Shown here one piece after another: positions 18,623 through 28,069 of a stretch of 64,000 nt of DNA. A model generated the notes under the pieces. It did not search any database, had not been told where the DNA came from, and saw nothing but the letters and a program-made list of their open reading frames with translations. The first letter of the stretch is position 1. Every line of letters begins with the position of its first letter. Made by a program: the position numbers and the translations under genes. Source of the DNA: Parabacteroides sp. PF5-9 (GTDB taxonomy: Bacteria > Bacteroidota > Bacteroidia > Bacteroidales > Tannerellaceae); the NCBI RefSeq assembly GCF_029893105.1, contig NZ_JARXWG010000017.1:1-64000 (forward strand), written 5' to 3'.

Positions 18623-19534
18623 TTATACCTGCAAGGCTCCGGTCAATTCGCTAACCGAACTGAACCCATTTTGCTCGCAATACATATTGAGTCCGTCTAT
18701 CACTTTTACGGCAATAGTCGGATCAATAAAATTAGAGGTTCCTATCTGAATAGCGGTAGCACCCGCCAACATAAACTCTACCGCATCCTGCCAACTTGAA
18801 ATTCCCCCAAGCCCTATCACGGGTATGTTTACTGCCTTATAAGTTTGCCATACCATCCGCAGGGCAACCGGCTTAACACATGGCCCGGAAAGCCCACCAG
18901 TTATTGTAGATAATTTCGGTTTTCGTTTATGGATATTTATCGCCATTCCGAGCATCGTATTGATTAAAGAAACAGCATCTGCACCTTCTGCTTCGACCGC
19001 CTTGGCTATCTCCGTTATATCGGTTACGTTTGGAGAAAGTTTTACAATAAGGGTCTTGGGATAAACCTTGCGAACTGCTCTCACAACTTCAGCTGCTCCA
19101 CTACAAGTAACTCCAAAAGCCATACCTCCCTTTTTCACATTGGGACAGGAAATGTTCAGTTCAATAGCCGGGATTTTTTCCAGCGAAGCGATTTTTTCGG
19201 CACATTCAACATAGGTTTCTACAGAAGATCCGCTAACATTGACTATCATATGTGTATCAATATTCTGGATTTCCGGATAGATCTGTTCGGCAAAATAATC
19301 CGCTCCTTTGTTCTGAAGGCCTACCGCATTGAGCATGCCGGCCGGTGTTTCTGCCATACGGGGATAATCGTTGCCTTCACGAGGTTGAATAGTCGTCCCT
19401 TTTACAATAATCCCACCAATTCGGCTAATATCCATGAAATCAGCATATTCTATGCCATACCCAAATGTGCCGGAAGCAGTCATTACCGGGTTTTTCAACG
19501 ATAAGTCTCCTATATTTACGTTTAATTTTGCCAT
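18623..19534 (-). CDS. pyrD: Dihydroorotate dehydrogenase B, catalytic subunit
   Basis: A 303-residue FMN-binding TIM barrel. The active-site region [11 protein letters not shown] carries the catalytic cysteine typical of class 1B enzymes, and [21 protein letters not shown] is the phosphate-binding end. It oxidises dihydroorotate to orotate in pyrimidine synthesis. It overlaps pyrK by 13 bp, so the two subunits are translationally coupled. Confidence 0.96.
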   Translation of the reverse strand: MAKLNVNIGDLSLKNPVMTASGTFGYGIEYADFMDISRIGGIIVKGTTIQPREGNDYPRMAETPAGMLNAVGLQNKGADYFAEQIYPEIQNIDTHMIVNVSGSSVETYVECAEKIASLEKIPAIELNISCPNVKKGGMAFGVTCSGAAEVVRAVRKVYPKTLIVKLSPNVTDITEIAKAVEAEGADAVSLINTMLGMAINIHKRKPKLSTITGGLSGPCVKPVALRMVWQTYKAVNIPVIGLGGISSWQDAVEFMLAGATAIQIGTSNFIDPTIAVKVIDGLNMYCEQNGFSSVSELTGALQV

Positions 19535-20301
19535 GACAATTGATCGATATTAAATACAGGCCCTTCCGTGCACACACATACATGGTGGCCTCTTTTTGTT
19601 TTTTCCACACAACACAAGCAAGCGCCTATCCCACAGGCCATTGTGTTTTCTAAAGAAGCTTCACAAAAAATAGATTGTTGAGCTGCATATCTGGCAACAG
19701 CCATCATCATCGGCTTGGGTCCACAGGTGTAGATCCTGTCAAACGAGTTATTAGTTAACACACTATGATCCGTAACATACCCGTTTTCGCCCAATGAAGC
19801 ATCTTCTGTAGTGATATACACCTGCCCAAATTTCTGAAAATCACCCAATTGCATAATATCATCTTTTGAACGGGCACCTAATAAAAAGGATGGAGTAAAC
19901 CCTTTATCTTTTAATACAGCCCCCCAATATAATAAAGGAGCCGTACCGACACCTCCGCCAACCAAGAGCAGTTTCTCCGAAACCAGAGTCGGCAACGAGA
20001 AACCATTGCCTAAAGGCAGAATAACATTTACAACATCATTCGGTTGATAGTCAGCTATTCTACGCGTGCCATCTCCAATAATCTGTATAAGCAGCCATAA
20101 AGTATTCGTTGACTTATCCACATAATTAATAGATATCGGGCGACGCAGAAAAGTGGTAGGGGAATTATCTACGCGAACCTCGACAAATTGCCCGGGAAGC
20201 ATATCCGGCAACTGTTGATCTGAGGTTAGTTTTAGCAGACAGTAATTTGTATGAAGACGGATATTATCCGTAACTTTCATATCCATTATGTACTTCTTCA
20301 T
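19522..20301 (-). CDS. pyrK: Dihydroorotate dehydrogenase B, electron-transfer subunit
   Basis: The start at 20301 ([13 protein letters not shown]) gives 259 residues. A ferredoxin-reductase fold with FAD-binding RRPISI and NAD-binding [10 protein letters not shown] is followed by the [2Fe-2S] cysteine cluster CGIGACLCC ... CVCTEGPVF. It passes electrons from PyrD to NAD+. It is the first gene of the pair. Confidence 0.95.
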   Translation of the reverse strand: MKKYIMDMKVTDNIRLHTNYCLLKLTSDQQLPDMLPGQFVEVRVDNSPTTFLRRPISINYVDKSTNTLWLLIQIIGDGTRRIADYQPNDVVNVILPLGNGFSLPTLVSEKLLLVGGGVGTAPLLYWGAVLKDKGFTPSFLLGARSKDDIMQLGDFQKFGQVYITTEDASLGENGYVTDHSVLTNNSFDRIYTCGPKPMMMAVARYAAQQSIFCEASLENTMACGIGACLCCVEKTKRGHHVCVCTEGPVFNIDQLSWQN

Positions 20302-20324
20302 ATATCTTTCACTCAATTTACATA

Positions 20325-20332
20325 CAAAGATA
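20325..20332 (-). promoter_or_regulatory. Promoter -7 element for pyrK-pyrD
   Basis: TATCTTTG on the minus strand, about 24 bp upstream of the pyrK ATG, matches TAnnTTTG. Confidence 0.5.
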
Positions 20333-20355
20333 CATGAATAAGGTGGATTTAATGA

Positions 20356-20808
20356 TTAGTCCTTCTTATTTTTCTCCGATGTAAAAGTATCGAACGTATC
20401 ATCCGAATAAAAGACCATTATTTTAGTAATTCGCTTAGCTGGCGACTCTTTATATACAATTTGCTCTTTTACTGGCTGTTGAATCGTGTTTTGTGGTAGT
20501 TTAACCTCGATTTCTTTGCGATTTTCCGGTAGATTGGTATCTATATTCGGTTTTATTAGCGTATTTGAAAACAAATCCGGCTCTCTGGAAGAGGAAATAG
20601 TTGTAAACATCTCACCTTTGCCAGAAAGCATCCAGGCAGGATTTACATAAGTGAACCGATCCAATATTTTCGTAATCACCTCAAGACTAGGTTTATTACG
20701 CTCTGATAAAATATGCGACATGGCTGATCGCTGAATGCCGATCGCTTCTGCAAATTTAGAGGGAGAGAGGTTCTCTTTCTCCATAATTTTTTTTATCCGG
20801 TCTAACAT
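20356..20808 (-). CDS. XRE-family transcriptional regulator
   Basis: The ATG at 20808 (MLDRIKKIMEKENLSPSKF) gives 150 residues; the longer ORF extends into AT-rich leader DNA. Residues 1-60 form a Cro/CI-type helix-turn-helix (FAEAIGIQRSAMSHILSERNKPSLEVITKIL). The C-terminal part is variable and basic, without a peptidase or kinase motif. It faces a long non-coding region full of TGTA/TACA dyads, which may be its own operators. Regulated genes are unknown. Confidence 0.85.
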   Translation of the reverse strand: MLDRIKKIMEKENLSPSKFAEAIGIQRSAMSHILSERNKPSLEVITKILDRFTYVNPAWMLSGKGEMFTTISSSREPDLFSNTLIKPNIDTNLPENRKEIEVKLPQNTIQQPVKEQIVYKESPAKRITKIMVFYSDDTFDTFTSEKNKKD

Positions 20809-21469
20809 AGAAATAAGAATTATATAATCTGATATTATGACATTTTGACTGTGTTCCTTCTGTAAATCTAAATGAGTACAAATATAAACAATAATATCCA
20901 ATTGTGCAATTTATTTTTATAACAATAAACAGATACAAATGTAACAATTTATAATTTACATTAGTATTTTACGGATGTAAACGCACGAAATAAAGGTTAA
21001 ATAAAAACTTAAACAAATAGGAATAATTGACTTGCATACATTCATATATATACTAGATTTATATGGGTAATACAGTATAGTTTACAAAACGATCTGGAAT
21101 TAGCATCTATATTCACCTTTTACTTTAAAACACACGATTATACTACTGGTATACAACCATTTATTCTAAAATACAACTATATACAGTATATAATATATTA
21201 CTTTTGTAATCTGATTATTTTTGTAATCATTTATATTTGTATACAAATGCACTCATACGACAAATCACTACACATATGTAATTATTTACATATGTATCCC
21301 TGAAAAACAATCCTTTTATAGTCTACAAAAATAAACATACTCTCCCTCCTACTTTGAATCACTTCTCATCGCATGACATAATGTCATATATTATCTATAC
21401 ATTTTATTATATGAACTAAAAGGTTTTCTGAGAGAATACAGAACGAATGCTACGATTGTCTGAATGTAT

Positions 21470-21564
21470 TTTCTGTTAGAGGTACGTCTAAATTTATTTA
21501 GAGGTAGGTGTAAACAAATTTAGAGGTACGTGTAAAATATTTTAGACGTACCTCTAACAAAAAA
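21470..21564. repeat. Four-unit 22-bp palindromic array B
   Basis: Units of 16 bp start at 21476, 21498, 21520 and 21542, an exact 22-bp period: TTAGAGGTACGTCTAA, TTAGAGGTAGGTGTAA, TTAGAGGTACGTGTAA and TTAGACGTACCTCTAA. The last is the exact reverse complement of the first. The outer arms 21470-21493 and 21541-21564 are inverted copies with one mismatch over 24 bp. The core is the same as in array D, 40 kb away, and both have AAAAGTG on the right flank. Confidence 0.88.
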
Positions 21565-21771
21565 GTGTTCATATACATTTATTATTATCTTCCTAATATC
21601 CCCTTCTATCCATTGGGATCATAAAACTTCGAATTGTTGCCATTTTTACGTACAAAGAGGCGATTCAATTTAAATATTAAAATCTCAGACGCATTAATTA
21701 GGGTTTAATGAATTGATAATTAAACAATAAAACTGCTTTTGTAAAGTTGCTTTTTTCTTGAATTAGAGCAA

Positions 21772-21819
21772 AAACAGAAAAACGACCAGAAAAAGCAAAA
21801 AGTGCTTAGAAATGGTCGT
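21772..21819 (-). terminator. Terminator after holA
   Basis: On the minus strand ACGACCA (21813-21819) pairs with TGGTCGT (21782-21788), with an inner AAGCA/TGCTT stem. TTTTTCTGTTTTTG follows. It lies about 100 bp past the holA stop. Confidence 0.7.
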
Positions 21820-21916
21820 AAATTGTAGTTGGGTATTTCGAAAAAATGGACTGTTTATTCGGATGAATATGGATAGTATATATGTGCCCCAAGATTTTCA
21901 CTTGAAGCCATCATTT

Positions 21917-22939
21917 TCAATGTAGGATTTTATACAAAAGTTCTTTCAATAAATCAGCATCACTGACGGAGGAATTGTCAACTCCTTTTGAACGCGCATC
22001 GGTGATCCGGATATCTCCGATCAATTGAAAAACTTTCATGGCCGAATAATTCTTCAATCCGAAAAGATAATCTTTTGCCTGAAAACTGTTGCGAAGACCT
22101 AAAGCTGCCATGATCCCATTTTCAGATTTATCTTTCGAATAATAGCAAATCAACAGGTTAGAAAAATAGTTAAATAATACAGGAAGGGTCATCTGAATCG
22201 GATTGTTTTTAGGGTTCTTTTCAAAGTACTGGGCAATCCGATTTGCCTTAAGAATATCTTTAAGAGAAAGAGCCTTTAGAAGTTCGAAGTTATTGTATTC
22301 TTTACTTAATCCGATATTCTGTTCTATCAACTCCGGAGTAACACGTTTCGGACCGTTTTCGGGCAAGACCAAAACCAATTTTTCCAACTCCTGATTCAAC
22401 CGGCTTAAATCGTTACCCAGATAGTCCGAAAGCATTTGTGCTCCTTTTGCATCAATGCCAATGGATCGCTCCTGCATAAAAGAAACGATAAATCCCGGCA
22501 TCTTATAATCCTTTATTTTTTGTGATTCAAATAAAACACCATTGGCTTCTACGGCTGATATTAAAGCTTTTCGTCTATCGAGCGTCTTATATTTATAATT
22601 GATGACAAGAATAGTCGATTTCAGCGGGTTTTTCACATAGTTAGTCAACATTTCTATATTGCGGATCATCTGTGCTTCCCTGACTACAACAAGTTGATAT
22701 TCCGACATCATAGGAAAACGACGGGCAGCGTTGATTATAGTCACCACATCGGTATCGGCACCATAAAAAATGAGTTGATTGTAATCCTTTTCCTCTTCAG
22801 TTAACACATCTTTCAATAACAACTCTGTAATCTGATCCATGAAAAAGGGCTCTTCGCCCATTAACACATAGACCGGCTGAAAATTTCTTCCCCGGATATC
22901 CCGGCATATCTCTTCAAATGTATACGTTTTCTTTGCCAT
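21917..22939 (-). CDS. holA: DNA polymerase III delta subunit
   Basis: A 340-residue clamp-loader delta subunit. The N-terminal AAA+-like region has VYVLMGEEPFFMDQITELL, and later motifs include LVVVREAQM and FESQKIKDYKMPGFI. The C-terminal helical domain ends near the stop (DLLKELLYKIL). It loads the sliding clamp with the gamma/tau and delta-prime subunits. It starts 8 bp after amn ends, so the two form an operon. Confidence 0.93.
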   Translation of the reverse strand: MAKKTYTFEEICRDIRGRNFQPVYVLMGEEPFFMDQITELLLKDVLTEEEKDYNQLIFYGADTDVVTIINAARRFPMMSEYQLVVVREAQMIRNIEMLTNYVKNPLKSTILVINYKYKTLDRRKALISAVEANGVLFESQKIKDYKMPGFIVSFMQERSIGIDAKGAQMLSDYLGNDLSRLNQELEKLVLVLPENGPKRVTPELIEQNIGLSKEYNNFELLKALSLKDILKANRIAQYFEKNPKNNPIQMTLPVLFNYFSNLLICYYSKDKSENGIMAALGLRNSFQAKDYLFGLKNYSAMKVFQLIGDIRITDARSKGVDNSSVSDADLLKELLYKILH

Positions 22940-22947
22940 CTGTATGT

Positions 22948-23724
22948 TTACCAGCTAAAACGGATATGCTGAATTGTTTTCTTTTCATCAATAATTTGTC
23001 GAAGTGTTTCAACGCCAAACATGACATGCTCGTGCGCAAACATCTGTGTGACCATTTTGTCGCTTTTCTCTGTTTTGACTCCATCTTCTTCCAGTGGCTT
23101 ATCTGAAATCATCAATAAGGCGCCGGTAGGAATTTTGTTCGCAAAACCGGCCGTAAATAAAGTGGCGGTTTCCATATCAACACCTGTTGCATGCGTCTTT
23201 TCCAGATACTCTTTAAAATGGGTATCATATTCCCACACACGCCGGTTGGTGGTATAAATCGTACCTGTCCAATAATCCTTCCCGTTATCCCGAATAGCCG
23301 ATGAAATCGCCCTTAACATAGAAAAAGCGGGTAAAGAGGGTACTTCGGGAGGAAGATATTCATTTGATGTCCCTTCACCACGGATAGCAGCGATGGGCAT
23401 TACATAATCACCCAAGTTGTTTACTTTTTTTATACCGCCGCATTTTCCAAGAAACAAGACAGCCTTCGGTTTGATAGCCGAGAGCAAATCCATTATAGTC
23501 GCAGCATTGGCACTACCCATTCCAAAATTAATGATTGTAATACCATTGGCCGATGCATTCGGCATTGAACTTTTAAGCCCTAGGATAGGTACCTGAAAAT
23601 GTTCCGAAAAGAGTTCTACATATTTGGTGAAATTGGTCAGCAAAATATACTCCGTGAACTCTTCCAGTTTGCGTTCGGTATATCTAGGCAGCCAATTTTC
23701 GACAATTTCTTGTTTTGTTTTCAT
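22948..23724 (-). CDS. amn: AMP nucleosidase
   Basis: A 258-residue nucleoside phosphorylase fold, the short form found in Bacteroidetes without the extra N-terminal domain of the E. coli enzyme. Motifs: INFGMGSANAATIMDLL, LFLGKCGGIK, ATGVDMETATLFTAGF and ISDKPLEEDGVKT. It cleaves AMP to adenine and ribose 5-phosphate. Confidence 0.9.
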   Translation of the reverse strand: MKTKQEIVENWLPRYTERKLEEFTEYILLTNFTKYVELFSEHFQVPILGLKSSMPNASANGITIINFGMGSANAATIMDLLSAIKPKAVLFLGKCGGIKKVNNLGDYVMPIAAIRGEGTSNEYLPPEVPSLPAFSMLRAISSAIRDNGKDYWTGTIYTTNRRVWEYDTHFKEYLEKTHATGVDMETATLFTAGFANKIPTGALLMISDKPLEEDGVKTEKSDKMVTQMFAHEHVMFGVETLRQIIDEKKTIQHIRFSW

Positions 23725-23804
23725 AAATAATTACCTTTGGATCATCGATCTGTCAATAGTCGGATAGTTTAAGCAATAATTTTTTTACACAACAAATATA
23801 CACA

Positions 23805-24269
23805 ATGCTCTCGTTAAACCTACCTCCTTATGCACCGAAAGTCATTGAGAAAAATGGTAAGCGATTGATTTTTGATCCGATACGCCTCAAATATATTAGA
23901 TTGACTCCGGAAGAATGGGTCAGGCAACATTTTGTGCACTATCTGATAAACAGTAAAGGATATCCGGCCGGCTTTGTAGGCAATGAAATAACAATTCACT
24001 TAAACCGCACCACCAAACGTTGTGACACGGTTGTGTACAACTCTTTTTTAAAACCTCTAATGATTTTAGAATATAAAGCACCTCATGTAACCATAAACCA
24101 AGCTGTTTTTGAACAGATTGCAAGATATAATAGGGTGCTGCAGGTTCGTTATCTGATCGTGAGTAACGGACTTGAACATATATGCTGTAAAATTGATTTT
24201 GAAAAACAGTCTTATTCTTTTTTATCGGATATACCCCACTATACCGAATTAAACAGTCCTGATTTTTAA
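23805..24269 (+). CDS. Solo HsdR N-terminal (PD-(D/E)XK-like) protein
   Basis: A 154-residue protein corresponding only to the N-terminal nuclease-like domain of type I restriction HsdR subunits. The candidate catalytic strand is MILEYKAP (E-x-K), preceded by KRCDTVVYN (Asp). There is no helicase part and no hsdM or hsdS gene nearby. Such stand-alone proteins are widespread in Bacteroidetes and their function is unknown. Divergent from amn. Confidence 0.8.
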   Translation: MLSLNLPPYAPKVIEKNGKRLIFDPIRLKYIRLTPEEWVRQHFVHYLINSKGYPAGFVGNEITIHLNRTTKRCDTVVYNSFLKPLMILEYKAPHVTINQAVFEQIARYNRVLQVRYLIVSNGLEHICCKIDFEKQSYSFLSDIPHYTELNSPDF

Positions 24270-24392
24270 AGGATGGATTGTCTTTAAGTTTCCAACTCCA
24301 GTGCGAAAACCGGTTTTGGGTTTAGACAACTTAGGCCTTGGTTCACTATAAATAGAATAAAAAACAACGAATTGATCGAGAATATGAGGTTG

Positions 24393-24587
24393 TTAATATA
24401 GTGAATGTCTCTTATTGGCATAGAAATAAAGAGAGTCTGTATTGGGTTGAAGGTCTGAAGATTTCATTTGTTTGGCTTGAGTGGGTGGTATAGGTTCAAT
24501 GGTAGTTTGCTGCGTTTGTTCGTTTTTATCCAAAAAAATCGAATAAAAAAGAATCACAGCGAAAAAAGATAAAATCAAAGGCTTCAT
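24393..24587 (-). CDS. Possible small membrane-anchored protein
   Basis: A 64-residue ORF with a basic start and a hydrophobic stretch (MKPLILSFFAVILFYSIFL), then a polar, Pro/Gln/Thr-rich tail. An A-rich leader precedes the ATG. I recognise no family. The hydrophobic start makes it plausible, but the size and isolated position make a chance ORF possible. Confidence 0.35.
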   Translation of the reverse strand: MKPLILSFFAVILFYSIFLDKNEQTQQTTIEPIPPTQAKQMKSSDLQPNTDSLYFYANKRHSLY

Positions 24588-24756
24588 TTTAGGTTTATTT
24601 TCATGAATACTATTAATAAGATGAAATATCTATATAAAATGCTGCATGGATTGTATAGAATATTTTAGAAACTAAAGGTATATTTTTAATCTTCACATAT
24701 TAAACGTGAAAAGTAGAGCGTTATTACATCTGAATACTAGAAAATTAATCCATGCA

Positions 24757-24793
24757 TTAAAAAAGAAAAGGGAAAGAAAAAACTTTCCCTTTT
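24757..24793 (-). terminator. Terminator of the nqr operon
   Basis: On the minus strand AAAAGGGAAAG (24783-24793) pairs with CTTTCCCTTTT (24766-24776) across a T-rich loop, then CTTTTTT follows. It lies 11 bp after the nqrF stop. Confidence 0.8.
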
Positions 24794-24803
24794 CAATTAT
24801 GTT

Positions 24804-26063
24804 TTATGCTCCGAAATCGTCAAAATGTAACATCTCACGAGGTACACCCAGACTATCCAGCATGCCTTCTACAGCTTTTGCCATCGGACCCGGACCACAC
24901 ATGTAGTATTCAATATCTTCAGGATCACTGTGATCTTTCAGGTAATTATCATGAATCACCTGGTGAATAAATCCTACAGGACCTGTCCAGTTATCTTCCG
25001 GACGTGGTTCCGACAAGGCAATATGGAACGTAAAGTTCGGGAATTCTTTTTCAATCGCACGGAAATCTTCTTCATAGAAAATTTCAGCTTTCGAACGAGC
25101 TCCATACCAATAAGAGACCTTGCGATCTGTTGTTTTCAATGTTTTAAATAAGTGTAACAAATGCGCACGCAATGGAGCCATACCGGCACCACCACCGATA
25201 TACAACATTTCACGCTTGGTATCCAGAATGTGGAAGTCTCCGTAAGGTCCAGACATCATAACCTTGTCGCCTGGTTTTAAGTTGAAGATGTATGAAGAGC
25301 CAATACCTGGTTTTACATCCATCCAACCTCCTTTATTCCGATCAAACGGAGGAGTTGCAATACGTACATTCAATGTGATAATATTCCCTTCGGCTGGATA
25401 ATTCGCCATGGAATAGGCACGAACTGTTTCTTCATCGTTCTTACAAGCCAGATCCCACATTTTGAATTTGTCCCATTCCGGTCTGAAACGGTCATCGACA
25501 TCAAATTCGGTGAACTTCAGGTTATACTTAGGAATATTGATCTGAGCGTAGCTACCCGGCTGGAAATTCATCACTTCACCTTCCGGAAGTCTTACCGTAA
25601 ATTCTTTGATAAATGAAGCAACATTCTTGTTGGAAACAACAGTACACTCCCACTCTTTTACCCCAAAGACCTCTTCCGGCACCTGCACCTTAATATCTTC
25701 CTTAACCTTGGTCTGACACCCTAAGCGCCAGTTATCCTTAATCTGTTTACGAGAGAAAAAGCCAACCTCTGTCGGAAGAATATTACCTCCCCCTTCAGGA
25801 ATCTGGCAACGACACTGACCACAGCTACCGCCACCACCACAGGCTGACGAAAGAAAGATACCCTGACTCTGAAGTGTACCCAGAACCGTACCTCCCATCG
25901 GTACTTCAAATTCTTTTTCCCCATTAACCACCATCTTTATATTTCCGGATGGTATCAACTTTGCTTTAGCGAACAACAAGGCTCCTACCAAAATCAGTGT
26001 TATTACAAGGAATATCACCGCTCCGGCCATAATTGTTAATCCGCCTGACATCAATATAATCAT
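24804..26063 (-). CDS. nqrF: Na+-NQR subunit F
   Basis: A 419-residue protein: an N-terminal membrane segment (about 10-30), a [2Fe-2S] ferredoxin domain with CGGGGSCGQCRC (about 75-86) and a later Cys, then FAD-binding (RAYSMANYP) and NADH-binding (YIGGGAGMAPLRAH) domains. It takes electrons from NADH into the sodium-pumping quinone reductase. Last gene of the operon. Confidence 0.96.
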   Translation of the reverse strand: MIILMSGGLTIMAGAVIFLVITLILVGALLFAKAKLIPSGNIKMVVNGEKEFEVPMGGTVLGTLQSQGIFLSSACGGGGSCGQCRCQIPEGGGNILPTEVGFFSRKQIKDNWRLGCQTKVKEDIKVQVPEEVFGVKEWECTVVSNKNVASFIKEFTVRLPEGEVMNFQPGSYAQINIPKYNLKFTEFDVDDRFRPEWDKFKMWDLACKNDEETVRAYSMANYPAEGNIITLNVRIATPPFDRNKGGWMDVKPGIGSSYIFNLKPGDKVMMSGPYGDFHILDTKREMLYIGGGAGMAPLRAHLLHLFKTLKTTDRKVSYWYGARSKAEIFYEEDFRAIEKEFPNFTFHIALSEPRPEDNWTGPVGFIHQVIHDNYLKDHSDPEDIEYYMCGPGPMAKAVEGMLDSLGVPREMLHFDDFGA

Positions 26064-26088
26064 CTTTTTTGTTGTTTATGCGTTAATA

Positions 26089-26706
26089 TTAAATGTTTAG
26101 ACCGGAGAAGCACATAAATCCAATACCCATCAAACCGGTAATGATAAATGTAATACCTAATCCTTTCAATGGTTTGGGAATATCCGAATAAGCTAATTTT
26201 TCACGGATAGCAGCCATACCTACAATGGCTAAAATCCAACCAATACCCGATCCTAAACCATACACAGTAGCAATGCCCGCATTAGCAAACGCTTTTTGTT
26301 GCATAAACAGAGACCCCCCTAAAATAGCGCAGTTTACAGCTATCAGAGGTAAAAAGATACCTAAAGAAGCGTACAGTGCCGGAGCAAACTTTTCCACGAT
26401 CATCTCCACCAATTGCACAAAGGAGGCAATAATGGCAATAAATATGATCAATGACAAGAAGCTCAAATCGACAGTGGCATATTCAGCCCCTAACCAACTA
26501 AGCGCTCCTTCTTTCAATACGTAATTTTCAAGCATATAATTGATAGGCAGCGTACAAACTAAAATAAATGTAACAGCAATACCTAAACCTAACGCAGTCT
26601 TTACATTTTTGGAAACAGCCAGATAAGAACACATACCCAAGTAGTATGCGAAAATCATGTTTTCAACAAAAATCGACCGTACGAATGTGCTTAACATCTC
26701 TTCCAT
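26089..26706 (-). CDS. nqrE: Na+-NQR subunit E
   Basis: A 205-residue integral membrane protein with six predicted helices, a paralogue of NqrD. Conserved stretches: RSIFVENMIFAYYLGMCSYLAVSK and LPLIAVNCAILGGSLFM, with the membrane cysteines that ligate iron between NqrD and NqrE. Fourth-to-fifth position in the standard operon order. Confidence 0.95.
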   Translation of the reverse strand: MEEMLSTFVRSIFVENMIFAYYLGMCSYLAVSKNVKTALGLGIAVTFILVCTLPINYMLENYVLKEGALSWLGAEYATVDLSFLSLIIFIAIIASFVQLVEMIVEKFAPALYASLGIFLPLIAVNCAILGGSLFMQQKAFANAGIATVYGLGSGIGWILAIVGMAAIREKLAYSDIPKPLKGLGITFIITGLMGIGFMCFSGLNI

Positions 26707-26733
26707 TCTATTTTCTTTTTTATTGATTCAACA

Positions 26734-27363
26734 TTAATTTTCCTGAAGTTCCTTATTCTTGGCCCTGTGAACCCAGATAATGACCGCTACGACAATAAGC
26801 GCCATCGGAGGCAGAATCATCAACCCATTATTCACATATCCAAACTCATAGAATCCTTGTGGGATAACCTGAAAACCTAATAAAGTCCCAGATCCCAATA
26901 ACTCGCGGAAGAAACCGACAATGACCAGGATCACTCCATACCCAAGTCCGTTTCCTATACCATCCAGGAATGATTCCCAAGGACCATTACCCAAAGCAAA
27001 GGCTTCCAAACGTCCCATCAAGATACAGTTTGTGATAATCAAACCGACAAACACCGAAAGCTGTTTGTTGACATCATAGGCAAATGCTTTCAACACTTCA
27101 CTCACAATCGTCACCAATGCAGCAACCACCACCAACTGAACAATAATACGGATACGATTAGGAATCGTATTACGAAGCAATGAGATAATCACATTGGCAA
27201 ATGCAATGACAGCCGTTACCGAAAGTCCCATGACAATAGACGGCTCCAACTTGGATGTTACAGCCAGCGCCGAACAAATACCGAGCATCTGTACGATTAC
27301 CGGATTGTTCTTGCTTATCGGGCTAAACAATACTTCTTTATTCTTATTTGATAATAATCCCAT
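26734..27363 (-). CDS. nqrD: Na+-NQR subunit D
   Basis: A 209-residue six-helix membrane protein with NPVIVQMLGICSALAV, GLIITNCILMGRLEAFA and the intramembrane cysteines expected for the NqrD/E iron site. It starts 4 bp after nqrC ends. Confidence 0.95.
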   Translation of the reverse strand: MGLLSNKNKEVLFSPISKNNPVIVQMLGICSALAVTSKLEPSIVMGLSVTAVIAFANVIISLLRNTIPNRIRIIVQLVVVAALVTIVSEVLKAFAYDVNKQLSVFVGLIITNCILMGRLEAFALGNGPWESFLDGIGNGLGYGVILVIVGFFRELLGSGTLLGFQVIPQGFYEFGYVNNGLMILPPMALIVVAVIIWVHRAKNKELQEN

Positions 27364-27367
27364 CTTC

Positions 27368-28051
27368 TTATTGGTTTTTAGAGTTTAAAAATTGAAGATA
27401 ACCACTCAAGCTACCAGAGATCATCACATCGACTCCCTGGCTGGTAATTGTACCTCCGGAAATTCCATCGACATAATCTTGACCTACGGCGCTTTTACCC
27501 GGTTTTACTACAGCAATGGATTTAAACTCATTGTTCATGAAAACCTTCTTACCGGCAAACTGGCCGCTAAAAGATTTAGTGGTAATTTCAGCACCTAAAC
27601 CAGGAGTTTCACCGGCATGGCTGAAGTCAGCTCCAAATACCGTGTTTTTATCATCATTCAATGAGATATATCCCCAAAGCGGCCCCCAAAGTCCGGCACC
27701 CTGCAAAGCCATAATGTATTTGGTCTGTCCATCGACATTGGCTACAAATACAGGATATTGATTTGCAGCGAAAGCCTTTACAACATCAGCGGCAAAAGCG
27801 TCACCTTCCACTTTTTCACCTTTATCATTGACCAAAAAAGCTTCTTTGATCAACTCATTATACTTCGATTCAGCCACATCCGCTTTTGCTTCTATATTTA
27901 TAGACCGTAAAATCTGTTGGCGTTTATCATTATCTTCATTCTTCTTCTGAAACTCTCTCAGCGACTGTGAAGTAAAGGCTAACAGAACAGCCACCAACAC
28001 AACCATGACAGAAGCGTAGATTACAGTATATGTATTACTATCTCTATTCAT
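27368..28051 (-). CDS. nqrC: Na+-NQR subunit C
   Basis: A 227-residue protein with one N-terminal membrane segment (VIYASVMVVLVAVLLAF) and a periplasmic FMN-binding domain. The flavinylation motif is SGGTIT (about residue 203), whose last Thr carries covalent FMN in the family; the flanking sequence is VDGISGGTITSQGV. Confidence 0.95.
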   Translation of the reverse strand: MNRDSNTYTVIYASVMVVLVAVLLAFTSQSLREFQKKNEDNDKRQQILRSINIEAKADVAESKYNELIKEAFLVNDKGEKVEGDAFAADVVKAFAANQYPVFVANVDGQTKYIMALQGAGLWGPLWGYISLNDDKNTVFGADFSHAGETPGLGAEITTKSFSGQFAGKKVFMNNEFKSIAVVKPGKSAVGQDYVDGISGGTITSQGVDVMISGSLSGYLQFLNSKNQ

Positions 28052-28069
28052 AATTCGACTTCTTATAAG

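Larger units (their letters stand above)
20809..21916. other. 1.1-kb non-coding region upstream of the XRE gene
   Basis: No supportable gene lies here. From 20900 to 21300 the DNA is very AT-rich with many dyads: ATTTGTATACAAAT near 21235-21248, CATATGTAA/TTACATATG at 21273-21281 and 21286-21294, and TTTTGTAATC at 21202 and 21219. A four-unit palindromic array lies at 21470-21564 and a holA terminator at 21777-21819. The dyads could be operators for the adjacent XRE regulator; this is inference. Confidence 0.55.

Noticed and set aside
24706-24906. 66-codon plus-strand ORF
   Set aside because: Runs through the nqr terminator and into nqrF on the opposite strand.
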